A DNA stretch of 35,013 bases from Clostridia bacterium (GCA_017523925.1 JAFWVQ010000029.1:1-35013), one strand, 5' to 3'. Positions 18,924 through 26,357 are shown, numbered from the stretch's first letter. The notes: a model not told the origin generated them from the sequence alone. Translations and numbers: made by a program.

Positions 18924-19220
18924 CTATCTTGTTCTAAACCCGCTGTCATATTCAACAACGGGGATGGATTTTACCTGCATCTTCTCTATCCAGATATATG
19001 TCCCGTGCTCGATAGCAAAGATCACTTTATTTATATCCTCTTCAAAGCCCTGGATCTCCATTGAAACGGAACCGTCCCATTCGTTCTTTACCCAGCCGGT
19101 GCAGTGATGCATATTTGCTGCTCCCGCTGCTCTCCAGCGAAAGCCTACTCCTTGAACCGAGCCTGTAAAGACGATGTGCTTCCGAACCTTGGTCGGGGCT
19201 TTTTCATTTCCTTCGCTCAT
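18924..19220 (-). CDS. acyP: Acylphosphatase
   Basis: The product has 98 residues from the ATG at 19220 (GAGAG 8 bases upstream); an in-frame ATG at 19235 is the alternative. The active-site loop GSVQGVGFRWRA carries the catalytic Arg. The second motif HHCTGWVKNEWDGSVSMEIQG carries the catalytic Asn in WVKN. Acylphosphatases hydrolyse carboxyl-phosphate bonds such as acetyl-phosphate. Length and fold order are normal for the family. It is read against all neighbouring ICE genes and has its own sigma-A-like promoter (19267-19296). This makes it an independently expressed cargo gene. The substrate in this host is unknown. Confidence 0.9.
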   Translation of the reverse strand: MSEGNEKAPTKVRKHIVFTGSVQGVGFRWRAAGAANMHHCTGWVKNEWDGSVSMEIQGFEEDINKVIFAIEHGTYIWIEKMQVKSIPVVEYDSGFRTR

Positions 19221-19266
19221 ATAAACAACTCTCATTTCCGAGCAGCGAAAGCCGCTCTTTTTCTCA

Positions 19267-19296
19267 ATTATAACCGAGAGGGATATGTATTTGCAA
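19267..19296 (-). promoter_or_regulatory. Sigma-A-type promoter for the acylphosphatase gene
   Basis: On the minus strand, TTGCAA (19296-19291) is followed after 18 bases by a perfect TATAAT (19272-19267), about 30 bases before the coding start. A small hairpin (arms GAGCGGC and GCTGCTC, 19240-19257) lies in the predicted leader. TTGCAA is its own reverse complement. Confidence 0.6.
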
Positions 19297-19359
19297 TAAC
19301 AGATGATGCAGAAAACCTAAAAACCAATCAAAATTAAAATCAGAAAGGACTATTAACAA

Positions 19360-19719
19360 ATGAACAGACCCTTTGCGTATGTATGCGCACCCACCTCAAA
19401 CGAACTCGGCGGCAGCAATAAGAAGCTTCGCACCTACTGCCGCAAGCTCTATGACCTCGGCTATCTTCCCGTAGCACCGCAGCTCCTTTTCCCGCAGTTT
19501 ATCAACTGCAACGTACCCGTCGAAAACAACGACTCTGTTTCAATGGCTTCCGATATGCTGCGCCGCTGCCGCGTTGTAGTCGTATGCGGAAAAAACAACA
19601 CCGAGATTATGACAAGTGAGATCGAGCTTGCACGAAGGCTCGGCATAGTCATCACCACTTTGGACGGCATCGAGCGTATCGGTGAATTACTGCAGTCCGA
19701 AGCAGACAGCGAGGACTGA
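19360..19719 (+). CDS. DUF4406/DUF7768-like nucleoside deoxyribosyltransferase-fold protein
   Basis: The product has 119 residues with AGAAAGGA upstream. It starts with a Rossmann-like strand FAYVCAPTSNELGG, then KLRTYCRKLYDLGYLPVAPQ and LFPQF. Strand RVVVVCGKN and EIELARRLGIVITTLDG follow. This is the pattern of small DUF4406/DUF7768 proteins related to nucleoside 2-deoxyribosyltransferases, frequent in phages and ICEs. The catalytic Glu position could not be confirmed, so enzymatic activity is uncertain. It lies just before the probable oriT/mobilisation region and is separated from the acylphosphatase gene by a divergent leader region. Confidence 0.75.
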   Translation: MNRPFAYVCAPTSNELGGSNKKLRTYCRKLYDLGYLPVAPQLLFPQFINCNVPVENNDSVSMASDMLRRCRVVVVCGKNNTEIMTSEIELARRLGIVITTLDGIERIGELLQSEADSED

Positions 19720-19857
19720 GCGCATGGCGCCGTTCCAATTCGCCCAATACTCGGACAAGGCGGAACGCAATTGTCCTTGCAAGCATGGGATTTGTAATGA
19801 CAAATCCCACAATGCAGGGCAAGCCCTACGACCATATGCCGCTCTCGCGGGAGAAAA
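19720..19857. other. oriT: Probable origin of transfer (oriT) region
   Basis: This 138-base gap directly precedes mobC and the relaxase gene. It contains a perfect 10-bp inverted repeat, TGGGATTTGT (19786-19795) and ACAAATCCCA (19800-19809) with spacer AATG. A smaller repeat AGGGC-AA-GCCCT follows at 19816-19827. Upstream, TGTCCTTGC (19772-19780) is loosely like the nic consensus of MOBP oriTs (YATCCTG then a pyrimidine). IncP-type relaxases usually nick near an inverted repeat next to mobC-like genes. Location and structure support oriT. The nick position itself is a guess. Confidence 0.65.
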
Positions 19858-20178
19858 ATGAGAAAAAGGAATAATCCTGTTCAGATATACTTGAACGATT
19901 CGGAACTTTCAAAACTAAAAGCTCTCTGCGCTGCAACAGGTTTGACGCACTCCGTTCTCATCCGCAAGATGATCTCAGAAACAAAAATCAAAGAACGTCC
20001 AAATGTTGACTTCTTCGATCTCCGCCAGGCAATCGACCGCATAGGCAACAATCTAAATCAGATCGCGCATTGGGCTAATGCGAACGGAGGCATTTCGGAA
20101 GAAAATACAGCCGAGGCACTGAGGCTTATGAAGGAGGTCAAAGCGACCATAAGGAGATGGGCTGAAATATGGCTGTAA
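19858..20178 (+). CDS. mobC: MobC-family relaxosome accessory protein
   Basis: The product has 106 residues. The N-terminus has a ribbon-helix-helix-like DNA-binding part (VQIYLNDSELSKLKALCAAT, then THSVLIRKMI). The MobC signature DLRQAIDRIGNNLNQIAHWA lies at about residues 58-77. GGGAG precedes the ATG. MobC proteins bind oriT and help melt it for the relaxase. The gene overlaps the relaxase gene by 10 bases, so their amounts are coupled. The basic end (KATIRRWAEIWL) is typical. Confidence 0.92.
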   Translation: MRKRNNPVQIYLNDSELSKLKALCAATGLTHSVLIRKMISETKIKERPNVDFFDLRQAIDRIGNNLNQIAHWANANGGISEENTAEALRLMKEVKATIRRWAEIWL

Positions 20179-21575
20179 CGAAGATACTCGCAAAGAGTAT
20201 GCGTATAGATAAGCTCATTCGGTATGTGTCAAATCCGGATAAGACGGATGAACAAACGCTCGTTTCCGCTGTAAACTGCGAAGTTAAAACAGCCGCAAAA
20301 GCATGGAAGGCGACAAAAGAAATGTTTGGGAAAACTGACGGAGTTCAAGCCTATCACATAATTCAAAGCTTCGATATTGGCGAGGTTGCGCCGCAGATTG
20401 CGCACGAAATCGGGCTCAAGTTCTGTGATGAGTTTCTCGAAGGATATGAGTACATTTTGGCAACTCATGTGGATAAGCACCATATTCACAATCACGCAAT
20501 ATTCAATTCTGTCTGCGCGAGAACGGGTATGAAATACACAGCGACACTTTCCAAATACTACAAGGGCATCCGGCGCATCTCAGACCGGCTTTGCAAGGAA
20601 TACGGTTTATCCATCATTATGGAGTCGGAGAGCAAGGGCTTATCCTACGCCGAATACAAGCTCCGCAAAGCGGGCGTTTACACCTTGCGCGAGATGTTCG
20701 ACCTCGATCTTGAGGAGTGCCTCGGCACGGCATACGATCTTGGCAGCTTCTATGCGCTTATGGAAGCCAAAGGCTATGAGATCGCGCATACGAGCAAGTA
20801 TCCGACATTCAAGCCGAAGGAAGCTTCACACGGTTTCAGAGCGAAGCACAACGGAAAGTCCGTCACCGAGGATGAGATACTTGAGCTTATTATGAACGGT
20901 ATGCTGCTTGAGGTCGAGGAAGTAGCTGTGCGGCCCCGAGAGTATGTTCCGTATAAGGCATACGGCAAACAGCACGGCTTTCGTGCGCTTGTTGTATCGT
21001 GGATGTATGTGCTCGGCATAATCGGTCAGCGCAAGCAAACGAGCTACAAGGTGGACTATACGGAACTCAAGCGTTTTGAACGCTACAAGCGGGACGAGGA
21101 GTTTCTTCAAAAGTACGGGATAGATACAGAGGGGCAGCTTGATCAAAAGGAGGCGGCGATAAACTCAGAGATCGAGCGGCTCACTAAATCGCGTATCATC
21201 CTGAACTCCAAAAAGAAGCGTAAGCGCAGGCTCTATGATGCACTCGCGGCTCTTGAGTATTATTCGGATGCGGCGAAGCTGTATGCCGAGGGTGAAACAG
21301 GCTTTGAGGATGATTACAAAGCCTATGCGGAAGCCGAGAATGTACTTTCGGGCATTGACCGTGATGCGCTTGCTCACGAGAAAGCCGAGCTGTACGACGG
21401 CATAGCCGAAGTAAACAAACAGCTCAGGCAGCTTCGCTTGGAGCTGAAGATTATCTCCGATGTTCGTGAGGATATTCCGCATATGGAAGAGTGCCTGCAA
21501 GAACACGAAGAACTATCAAAAGAACAGGAGGATCATAACCACTATTATCACTATTATGAAGAAGAAATCAACTAA
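20169..21575 (+). CDS. mobA: MobA/VirD2-family relaxase (MOBP type)
   Basis: The product has 468 residues. The N-terminal relaxase domain (about 1-250) contains the histidine cluster HVDKHHIHNHAIFN (residues 100-113), which holds the metal-binding triad. Upstream, KILAKSMRIDKLIRYVSNPD includes candidate catalytic tyrosine Tyr18. The C-terminal half is charged and coiled (ESEIERLTKSRIILNSKKKRKRRL region). The enzyme nicks oriT, stays covalently linked to the 5' end and is exported with the strand. It starts inside mobC. The final residues are His/Tyr-rich (HNHYYHYYEEE), which is unusual. Confidence 0.93.
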   Translation: MAVTKILAKSMRIDKLIRYVSNPDKTDEQTLVSAVNCEVKTAAKAWKATKEMFGKTDGVQAYHIIQSFDIGEVAPQIAHEIGLKFCDEFLEGYEYILATHVDKHHIHNHAIFNSVCARTGMKYTATLSKYYKGIRRISDRLCKEYGLSIIMESESKGLSYAEYKLRKAGVYTLREMFDLDLEECLGTAYDLGSFYALMEAKGYEIAHTSKYPTFKPKEASHGFRAKHNGKSVTEDEILELIMNGMLLEVEEVAVRPREYVPYKAYGKQHGFRALVVSWMYVLGIIGQRKQTSYKVDYTELKRFERYKRDEEFLQKYGIDTEGQLDQKEAAINSEIERLTKSRIILNSKKKRKRRLYDALAALEYYSDAAKLYAEGETGFEDDYKAYAEAENVLSGIDRDALAHEKAELYDGIAEVNKQLRQLRLELKIISDVREDIPHMEECLQEHEELSKEQEDHNHYYHYYEEEIN

Positions 21576-21595
21576 ACACAAGGAGGATATGCAAT

Positions 21596-22264
21596 ATGAA
21601 CTCGGATGCGGCTGAACAGGTCGTAAGAATGTCGCTGAATGGCGTTGATATAGCCATACGGCTTTTCGGTGCTGCGGCAAAGAACGCGGCTGCGCTTCTT
21701 ATAGCGTGGTCGAAGAAGGAAAAGATACACATAGGCAAAACGAGCCTTCCAAAGCTGCTTTCAAGCAAGGACGAGCTTCAGGTGCTCGCGCTCACAAAGG
21801 AGCAGTTTTCGCAGTTTCAAAAGCTTGCCAAGAAGAAGATAACCTATGCGCCGTTTCTGAATACCAAGAGTAAGGACGGCAAGGTGGATATCATCATGAG
21901 CGCAAAGCAGCGCAGCTTTGCAAATCATATTCTAAGCAAGGTAGGCTACGGAACGGTCGAACCCGGCACGGGCTTTCATGCGGAGATCATGAACTCGCGC
22001 GATAAGCAGGAGCTTGCGGGCATGAACTTTGAAACCCACGGCGGAGATTCAAAAAAAAACGATACTCCGTCGAAAGGCGGCTCAAGCGGATCCAGGGAAC
22101 CCTCACCTCGCCGCTCCCTCGGCAGGGAGGAGGTCAAGGCATCGGTTGAAAAGAAGCTTCAGGAGAATAAGCGCCTGCTCGAACGACAGCAGAAACAGCA
22201 GCCCCTATCCCGCAAAAAGAACCGCTCCAAGCCGAAACCCAGCCGAGATGCGACGAGCAGATAG
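21596..22264 (+). CDS. pcfB: PcfB-family (DUF3801) conjugation protein
   Basis: The product has 222 residues with AAGGAGGA before the ATG. The DUF3801/PcfB core spans about residues 1-135: NSDAAEQVVRMSLNGVDIAI, AAALLIAWSKKEK, KIHIGKTSLPKLL, and LTKEQFSQFQKLAKKKITYA. The C-terminal 80 residues are basic, Ser/Lys/Arg-rich and probably disordered. In pCF10, PcfB-type proteins work with the coupling protein to deliver the relaxosome, and the gene order relaxase - pcfB - virD4 here fits that job. The end overlaps the next small gene by 17 bases. Confidence 0.88.
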   Translation: MNSDAAEQVVRMSLNGVDIAIRLFGAAAKNAAALLIAWSKKEKIHIGKTSLPKLLSSKDELQVLALTKEQFSQFQKLAKKKITYAPFLNTKSKDGKVDIIMSAKQRSFANHILSKVGYGTVEPGTGFHAEIMNSRDKQELAGMNFETHGGDSKKNDTPSKGGSSGSREPSPRRSLGREEVKASVEKKLQENKRLLERQQKQQPLSRKKNRSKPKPSRDATSR

Positions 22265-22430
22265 CGATAAGCCCGATCCGCGCAAAAAGGAATGGGCTTT
22301 TTTCAGAAATAAGGACGGGAAGATAACTTTTAATCCCAAGTGCAATTCATGTGCAAGGGAGTGTAAGCAGAGTTTTAGGGCAGTGCTCGTGCGCTGCCCG
22401 ATATTCATGAGGAAGGAGGCAAAATCTTGA
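22248..22430 (+). CDS. Small cysteine-cluster protein
   Basis: The product has 60 residues from the ATG at 22248, within the end of pcfB. The C-terminal half has a C-x2-C-x3-C-x11-C arrangement (CNSCARECKQSFRAVLVRCP), suggesting a small zinc-binding fold. The N-terminus is charged and includes KKEWAFFRNKDG. I recall similar short proteins between pcfB and virD4 in Tn1549-like ICEs but cannot name a family. The 17-base overlap and tight packing imply translational coupling. The role in transfer is inferred from position. Confidence 0.7.
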   Translation: MRRADSDKPDPRKKEWAFFRNKDGKITFNPKCNSCARECKQSFRAVLVRCPIFMRKEAKS

Positions 22431-22600
22431 GCAAATACACTGTGAGTTTGGATCAAACAGAGAAAACTACCATCCAAAACGCGCTCATCAATATGCGGTA
22501 TTCTTCCGCAGTTGACGAGGAGCTTGCGGAAGCGCTGAACGAGCTTATATCGAGGTTTCAGGCAATGCGTCCCTTGCCTGAATACGAATATGAGCGATAA
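22427..22600 (+). CDS. Small conserved-context protein, TTG start
   Basis: This 57-residue frame opens with TTG at 22427, overlaps the preceding stop (TTGA) and has a strong AGGAGG 7 bases upstream (22414-22419). The peptide is helical and acidic (SVDEELAEAL-like run AVDEELAEALNELISRFQAM), with an acidic/aromatic end LPEYEYER. It overlaps virD4 by 11 bases. I do not recognise a family. The strong ribosome binding site and the chain of overlaps make it a likely real gene that simple ORF calling would miss because of its length and start codon. Confidence 0.6.
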   Translation: MSKYTVSLDQTEKTTIQNALINMRYSSAVDEELAEALNELISRFQAMRPLPEYEYER

Positions 22601-24347
22601 AAGAGCGGAGCGGCTGATATATGCGGCAGCTCCCATTATCCCCGTGGTGTGGCTTGCGCTATTAGTTGCGCCGTGCATCGGAGGCAGCGCAGCAGCGGTA
22701 TTCGAGCGGCTTACGGAGGCGATCAAACAGCCGTTTCATATCGTGTGGTGCGCGAGTAGCGGCAAGTGCATACTCGTTTTTCTGGCACTCTATATTTGCG
22801 GAGTGCTTTTTTATTTCGGCTCAAGACCAAACACAAGGGACGGCGAGGAGCATGGCTCTGCCAAGTGGGGTGTTCCGAAGGAGATAAACAAGAGCCTGAA
22901 GCAAGAGGAGAACTTTCCGCTTTCAAAGCGTTTGCGGCTCGGAATGGACACGCACAGGCACAGGCGAAACCTCAATGTGTTCGTTCTCGGCGGCAGCGGC
23001 GCGGGTAAAACAAGGTTCGTGGCTCTGCCGAATATCCTCGAAGCAAATTGCTCGTATGTTATCACCGATCCGAAAGGCGAGATACTTGCCAACACCGGCT
23101 ATTATCTCTTGGAGCAAGGGTACGACGTGCGAGTGTTCAACCTTGTGGATATGGATTCTTCGGACGGCTATAATCCCTTTATGTACCTTCGGGATGATAA
23201 GGATGTTTTGAAGCTGATCACGAACCTTATACGAAACACCACGCCTAAAGGTGCGAGCAATTCCGATCCATTTTGGGAGAAGGCCGAGACCGCACTTCTT
23301 GAAGCGCTCATGTTCTATCTTCTTTACGAAGCTCCGCCAGAAGAGCAGAACTTCGCCATGATAATGAAGATGCTTGCATACGCGGACGTGCGCGAGGAGG
23401 ACTCAAAACATATTTCGCCGCTTGATCTTCTGTTTCAGCAGCTTGGATATGCAGTACCCGGTCATATCGCGGTGAAGCAGTATTCCGTGTATAAGCAGGC
23501 CGCAGGCAAGACCGCAAAGAGCATAAATATCTCATTGGCTGTCCGATTGGCGGCGTTCAATATGAAGCAGCTTCAAAGGATAACCGATACAGACACCATG
23601 CACTTCGGCGATCTTGGCGAAAGGAAGATGGCGATATTCGCCGTTATCCCCGATAACGACACCTCGCTGTCGTACCTTGTGGGTATGCTCTATACGCAGA
23701 TAATACAGGAGCTCTATTTCAGAGCCGACCATATCCACTATGGACCATTGCCCGTTCATGTGCGCTTTATCCTCGATGAGTTTGCGAACGTCAGCCTTCC
23801 CGAAGAATTCGATAAGTCCCTTGCCACGATGCGCTCAAGAAATATGTCCGCAACGATCATCGTACAGAACCTCGCTCAGCTAAAGGGCCTCTATAAGGAC
23901 GGCGCTTGGGAAACGATCACGGGCAACTGCGATTCGCTCGTGTATCTTGGCGGCAATGAAGCAAGCACCCATGAGTACGTTTCCAAACAGCTCGGCAAGC
24001 AAACGATCTGGCTCAAGACACATGGGCAGACCAAAGGCAAATCGGGCTCATATTCCACCAATCAGCAGCTAACGGGACGCGAGCTGCTGACACCCGATGA
24101 AGTGCGTATGCTGGATAACCGCTACGCACTTGTTTTTATCCGCGGCTTTCATCCGATAATGGATGAAAAATATCCTCTTGAAAAGCATCCAAAGTATCGC
24201 TTGTCCGCTTCGGGAGGATACCCCAAATACGACCATGCCCTCAATATGCTCGCAGGCGAAGAGCTTTCATGTGAGCTTTCTTCTCTCTCCGAGGGCAAAG
24301 AAAAATCAAAAGAAACAAAGGAGGACATAGATCCAAATGAAACTTAA
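22590..24347 (+). CDS. virD4: VirD4/TraG-type coupling ATPase (T4CP)
   Basis: The product has 585 residues. Two N-terminal membrane helices lie at about 8-31 and 55-78. The ATPase domain has Walker A GGSGAGKT (134-141) and Walker B FILDEF (393-398), plus the TraG/VirD4 motifs SYVITDPKGEIL and SATIIVQNLAQLKGLY. Coupling proteins link the relaxosome to the secretion channel and pump DNA. The length is typical of Gram-positive ICE T4CPs. It overlaps the preceding small gene by 11 bases and the Maff2 gene by 11 bases. The C-terminus is Ser/Glu/Lys-rich. Confidence 0.95.
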   Translation: MSDKRAERLIYAAAPIIPVVWLALLVAPCIGGSAAAVFERLTEAIKQPFHIVWCASSGKCILVFLALYICGVLFYFGSRPNTRDGEEHGSAKWGVPKEINKSLKQEENFPLSKRLRLGMDTHRHRRNLNVFVLGGSGAGKTRFVALPNILEANCSYVITDPKGEILANTGYYLLEQGYDVRVFNLVDMDSSDGYNPFMYLRDDKDVLKLITNLIRNTTPKGASNSDPFWEKAETALLEALMFYLLYEAPPEEQNFAMIMKMLAYADVREEDSKHISPLDLLFQQLGYAVPGHIAVKQYSVYKQAAGKTAKSINISLAVRLAAFNMKQLQRITDTDTMHFGDLGERKMAIFAVIPDNDTSLSYLVGMLYTQIIQELYFRADHIHYGPLPVHVRFILDEFANVSLPEEFDKSLATMRSRNMSATIIVQNLAQLKGLYKDGAWETITGNCDSLVYLGGNEASTHEYVSKQLGKQTIWLKTHGQTKGKSGSYSTNQQLTGRELLTPDEVRMLDNRYALVFIRGFHPIMDEKYPLEKHPKYRLSASGGYPKYDHALNMLAGEELSCELSSLSEGKEKSKETKEDIDPNET

Positions 24348-24645
24348 CAGGAAAACCAAAACCATATTCACGATCTTCTGCGCGCTTGTGCTCGTTTTCA
24401 GCATCGCCGGCGCGGCGCTCGCTTCGGGCGGCGACGATCCAATCGCCGTTGTAAACAACCTCTCGAACTTCATCTTCGGGCTTATCCGCGCCGTCGGCAT
24501 AATCCTGCTTGCGTTCGGTGTGCTTCAGCTCGGCATCTCGCTCAAAAGCCACGATCCTTCCGCAAGGGCGAACGGTATGCTGACCATTGCGGGCGGCATT
24601 GTCATAACCTTCACCAAAGAGATACTCAATCTCATCACCGGCTGA
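24337..24645 (+). CDS. Maff2-family membrane protein (possible VirB2-like subunit)
   Basis: The product has 102 residues. It has an N-terminal signal-like helix (about 9-30, ending AALASGGDDP) and two further hydrophobic segments (about 43-65 and 80-96). The layout and motifs LIRAVGIILLAFGVLQLGIS and MLTIAGGIVI match the Maff2 family of ICE proteins. Size and topology are also like VirB2/pilin-type channel subunits, but that equivalence is inference. It starts inside the coupling-protein gene with AAAGGAGG upstream. Confidence 0.85.
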   Translation: MKLNRKTKTIFTIFCALVLVFSIAGAALASGGDDPIAVVNNLSNFIFGLIRAVGIILLAFGVLQLGISLKSHDPSARANGMLTIAGGIVITFTKEILNLITG

Positions 24646-24660
24646 TGGAGGCGATATTCT

Positions 24661-24680
24661 GCGGCGGCTTTTGCCGCCGC
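24661..24680 (+). terminator. GC-rich hairpin between the Maff2 and virB6-like genes
   Basis: GCGGCGGC (24661-24668), TTTT and GCCGCCGC (24673-24680) form a perfect 8-bp stem. No T run follows, so full termination is unlikely. It may protect the upstream mRNA 3' end and set a higher level for the small channel protein, or act as a partial attenuator. Confidence 0.55.
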
Positions 24681-24702
24681 TCCCATCGGGAGGTGAGATA
24701 AT

Positions 24703-25539
24703 ATGGGAACAAACGCAATAGTGGAGATACTGAATAAAGCGCTCGGCACATGGTCCCATTATCTTGCGCTTATTTGGGATCTTCTCACAACCTCGCCTGC
24801 GGAGTTCAAGGACGGCGCGATATGGACGATAATGGTAAACATCCATTCGGGCATAAAGGGCATAGCCTACGGTCTGCTCGTTCTGTTCTTCGTGGTTGGC
24901 GTAATGAAAACCACCACCAACTTCTCGGAGCTAAAAAGACCTGAGCAGGCGTTGAAGCTCTTTCTGAGGTTTGCGATCGCGAAGGGCGTAGTTACCTACA
25001 GTATGGATCTTATGCAGGCGATCTTCAGAATAATTCAAGGGATAATGCACCAAATCTATGCTTCATCCGGCACGGTGTTTGACGGAAACCTTGAACTTCC
25101 GAACGCACTGCGGGATAAAATATCCTCGGTCGGCTTCTTCGATTCGATACCGCTGTGGCTCGTTTCGCTTATAGGCGCGCTTCTCGTTGCGGTATTGAGC
25201 TGCGTTATCCTTCTGACCGTGTACTCGCGCTTTTTCAAGCTCTATATGTACACGGCGATAGCGCCGGTGCCTATGGCGAGCCTCGCGGGAGAAGGCACGA
25301 CGAATATCGGAAGGCAGTTCATAAAGGGGTATGCGGGAGTATGTTTACAGGGCGCGATCATAATCCTTGCCTGCATAATCTACTCGGTTTTCGCTACCTC
25401 TATGCCAACGGTAGATGCTTCGGCTTCCGCAACATCGGCGGTATGGTCATATTTGCTTGAACTAATTGTGAACCTGCTCGTGCTTGTTGGTGCGATACGA
25501 ATGAGCGATAGGATAATCCATGAGATGATAGGTATGTAA
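24703..25539 (+). CDS. VirB6/TrbL-like channel membrane protein
   Basis: The product has 278 residues with GGGAGGTGA upstream of the ATG. About six hydrophobic segments are visible, including IAYGLLVLFFVVGVM (about 55-70), PLWLVSLIGALLVAVLSCVI (about 150-170), GVCLQGAIIILACIIYSVF (about 215-235) and LIVNLLVLVGAI near the end. A polytopic protein at this place, right after Maff2, is the VirB6/TrbL-type scaffold of ICE type IV systems. In related ICEs prgI usually follows directly, but here a 1.4-kb cassette intervenes. Confidence 0.87.
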   Translation: MGTNAIVEILNKALGTWSHYLALIWDLLTTSPAEFKDGAIWTIMVNIHSGIKGIAYGLLVLFFVVGVMKTTTNFSELKRPEQALKLFLRFAIAKGVVTYSMDLMQAIFRIIQGIMHQIYASSGTVFDGNLELPNALRDKISSVGFFDSIPLWLVSLIGALLVAVLSCVILLTVYSRFFKLYMYTAIAPVPMASLAGEGTTNIGRQFIKGYAGVCLQGAIIILACIIYSVFATSMPTVDASASATSAVWSYLLELIVNLLVLVGAIRMSDRIIHEMIGM

Positions 25540-25561
25540 AAGGAGCGCCGCGGCGCTCCTT
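25540..25561. terminator. Perfect palindrome, bidirectional terminator candidate
   Basis: AAGGAGCGCC and GGCGCTCCTT flank GC, giving a 22-base perfect palindrome. It begins immediately after the virB6-like stop and ends 13 bases before the stop of the convergent membrane-protein gene. It can fold on either strand and would insulate the inserted cassette from the transfer operon. T runs are short on both sides. Confidence 0.65.
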
Positions 25562-25574
25562 GATGATTGCTTGA

Positions 25575-25910
25575 TTATTCCCCGATCGCTGTCAGGTCCG
25601 TATAACAGCCGGGCTTCTTCTTGAGTTCTTCAATGAACATCTCCTGCCACAGCCTTTCGGCTCGCTTCTCTTGTACCTTTTCCACGATGAAGCGGATAAG
25701 GCTTCCGAGCCAAATGAGGGCGATAAGACCGTACATACAATAGGCGATGATGTATGCGGTGCTGTTCGCCTGCTCTGAAAGGAACGGGAGGATAAAGCCC
25801 GCGGCGAAGCCGTAAAGAGTCGGTATGCCGCAGATAGCGAGCTTTGGCGAGCGAAGCGCCATGCCGATTATCCAAAGGATGAGTCCTGCTATGTATATGT
25901 ACTTGATCAT
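25575..25910 (-). CDS. Small membrane protein with cytoplasmic C-terminal helix
   Basis: The product has 111 residues from the ATG at 25910. This start is chosen because GGAGAA lies 8 bases upstream; a TTG at 25976 is possible but lacks such a site. Two or three hydrophobic segments are seen (YIYIAGLILWIIGMAL, LYGFAAGFILPFL, IAYCMYGLIALIWLGSLI), followed by a charged helix with KVQEKRAERLWQEMFIEEL. No family is recognised. It lies 66 bases downstream of the XRE repressor gene on the same strand and probably shares its transcript. It may be the membrane partner of the cassette. Confidence 0.7.
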   Translation of the reverse strand: MIKYIYIAGLILWIIGMALRSPKLAICGIPTLYGFAAGFILPFLSEQANSTAYIIAYCMYGLIALIWLGSLIRFIVEKVQEKRAERLWQEMFIEELKKKPGCYTDLTAIGE

Positions 25911-25976
25911 TTCCGTATTCTCCGTTTTTTCTTTATTGTACCATGAGCGGAAGAAGGAATTGAGGATGTCGATCAA

Positions 25977-26219
25977 TTATTCGTCATCGAATATAGTGGT
26001 GTTCATAGTATCAAAGTCGAGAAACTCAGATACCGTCATGCCGAGTCCGGTTGCTATTCTGTGCAGTGTTCTCAAGGAGGGGTTCTTTGTGTTGCCCTTC
26101 GAGATATTATCGAGCGTTGACTGACGCAGCCCCGAAAGCGTAGCGAGCTTATTCAGCGTTATGCCCCTTTGCTTGCAAACCTCGTTGCAGCGATAAGCGA
26201 TTGCTTCACCGTAATTCAT
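25977..26219 (-). CDS. XRE-family helix-turn-helix repressor
   Basis: The product has 80 residues from the ATG at 26219, with GGAGGT 5 bases upstream. The in-frame ATG at 26231 overlaps that site and is rejected. The HTH spans about residues 20-50: GITLNKLATLSGLRQSTLDN, ISKGNTKNPSLRTLHRIATG. This compact, HTH-only form is typical of autoregulating ICE or toxin-antitoxin-like repressors. It is divergent from the DUF1273 gene. Two matching palindromes lie over that gene's promoter (26289-26343) and are the likely operators. Repression of the DUF1273 gene is inferred. Confidence 0.88.
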   Translation of the reverse strand: MNYGEAIAYRCNEVCKQRGITLNKLATLSGLRQSTLDNISKGNTKNPSLRTLHRIATGLGMTVSEFLDFDTMNTTIFDDE

Positions 26220-26288
26220 ATTGACCTCCATTACCCTTATATGGTTAGTCGTTCCTACAAAGAATATCAGAGGGAAAACTAAAATATT

Positions 26289-26302
26289 AACCGCATACGG
26301 TT
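26289..26302. promoter_or_regulatory. Operator palindrome O1 (AACCG-CATA-CGGTT)
   Basis: The perfect 5-bp arms AACCG/CGGTT surround CATA. The site overlaps the first two bases of the -35 element of the DUF1273 promoter. It shares its arms with O2, 41 bases downstream. It is the probable binding site of the adjacent XRE protein. Confidence 0.7.
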
Positions 26303-26328
26303 GACTTATCGGCTATTTTTGATAATAT
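26301..26328 (+). promoter_or_regulatory. Sigma-A-type promoter of the DUF1273 gene
   Basis: TTGACT (26301-26306), a 16-base spacer and TAATAT (26323-26328) form a good vegetative promoter. O1 overlaps its -35 element and O2 begins 2 bases after its -10. Start of transcription would fall inside O2, so repressor bound to O1/O2 should block it. Confidence 0.65.
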
Positions 26329-26329
26329 T

Positions 26330-26343
26330 AACCGTGTACGGTT
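26330..26343. promoter_or_regulatory. Operator palindrome O2 (AACCG-TGTA-CGGTT)
   Basis: It has the same arms as O1 with centre TGTA, lying 41 bases (about four helical turns) from O1 on the same DNA face. It sits between the -10 element and the AGGAGGT ribosome binding site. The attta-like flank (ATTAACCG) is also shared with O1. Confidence 0.7.
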
Positions 26344-26357
26344 ATAGGAGGTCTTAT

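Noticed and set aside
19104..19337. Plus-strand ORF over the acylphosphatase start
   Set aside because: It overlaps a gene with intact catalytic motifs on the minus strand and crosses that gene's promoter. The peptide has no recognisable features.
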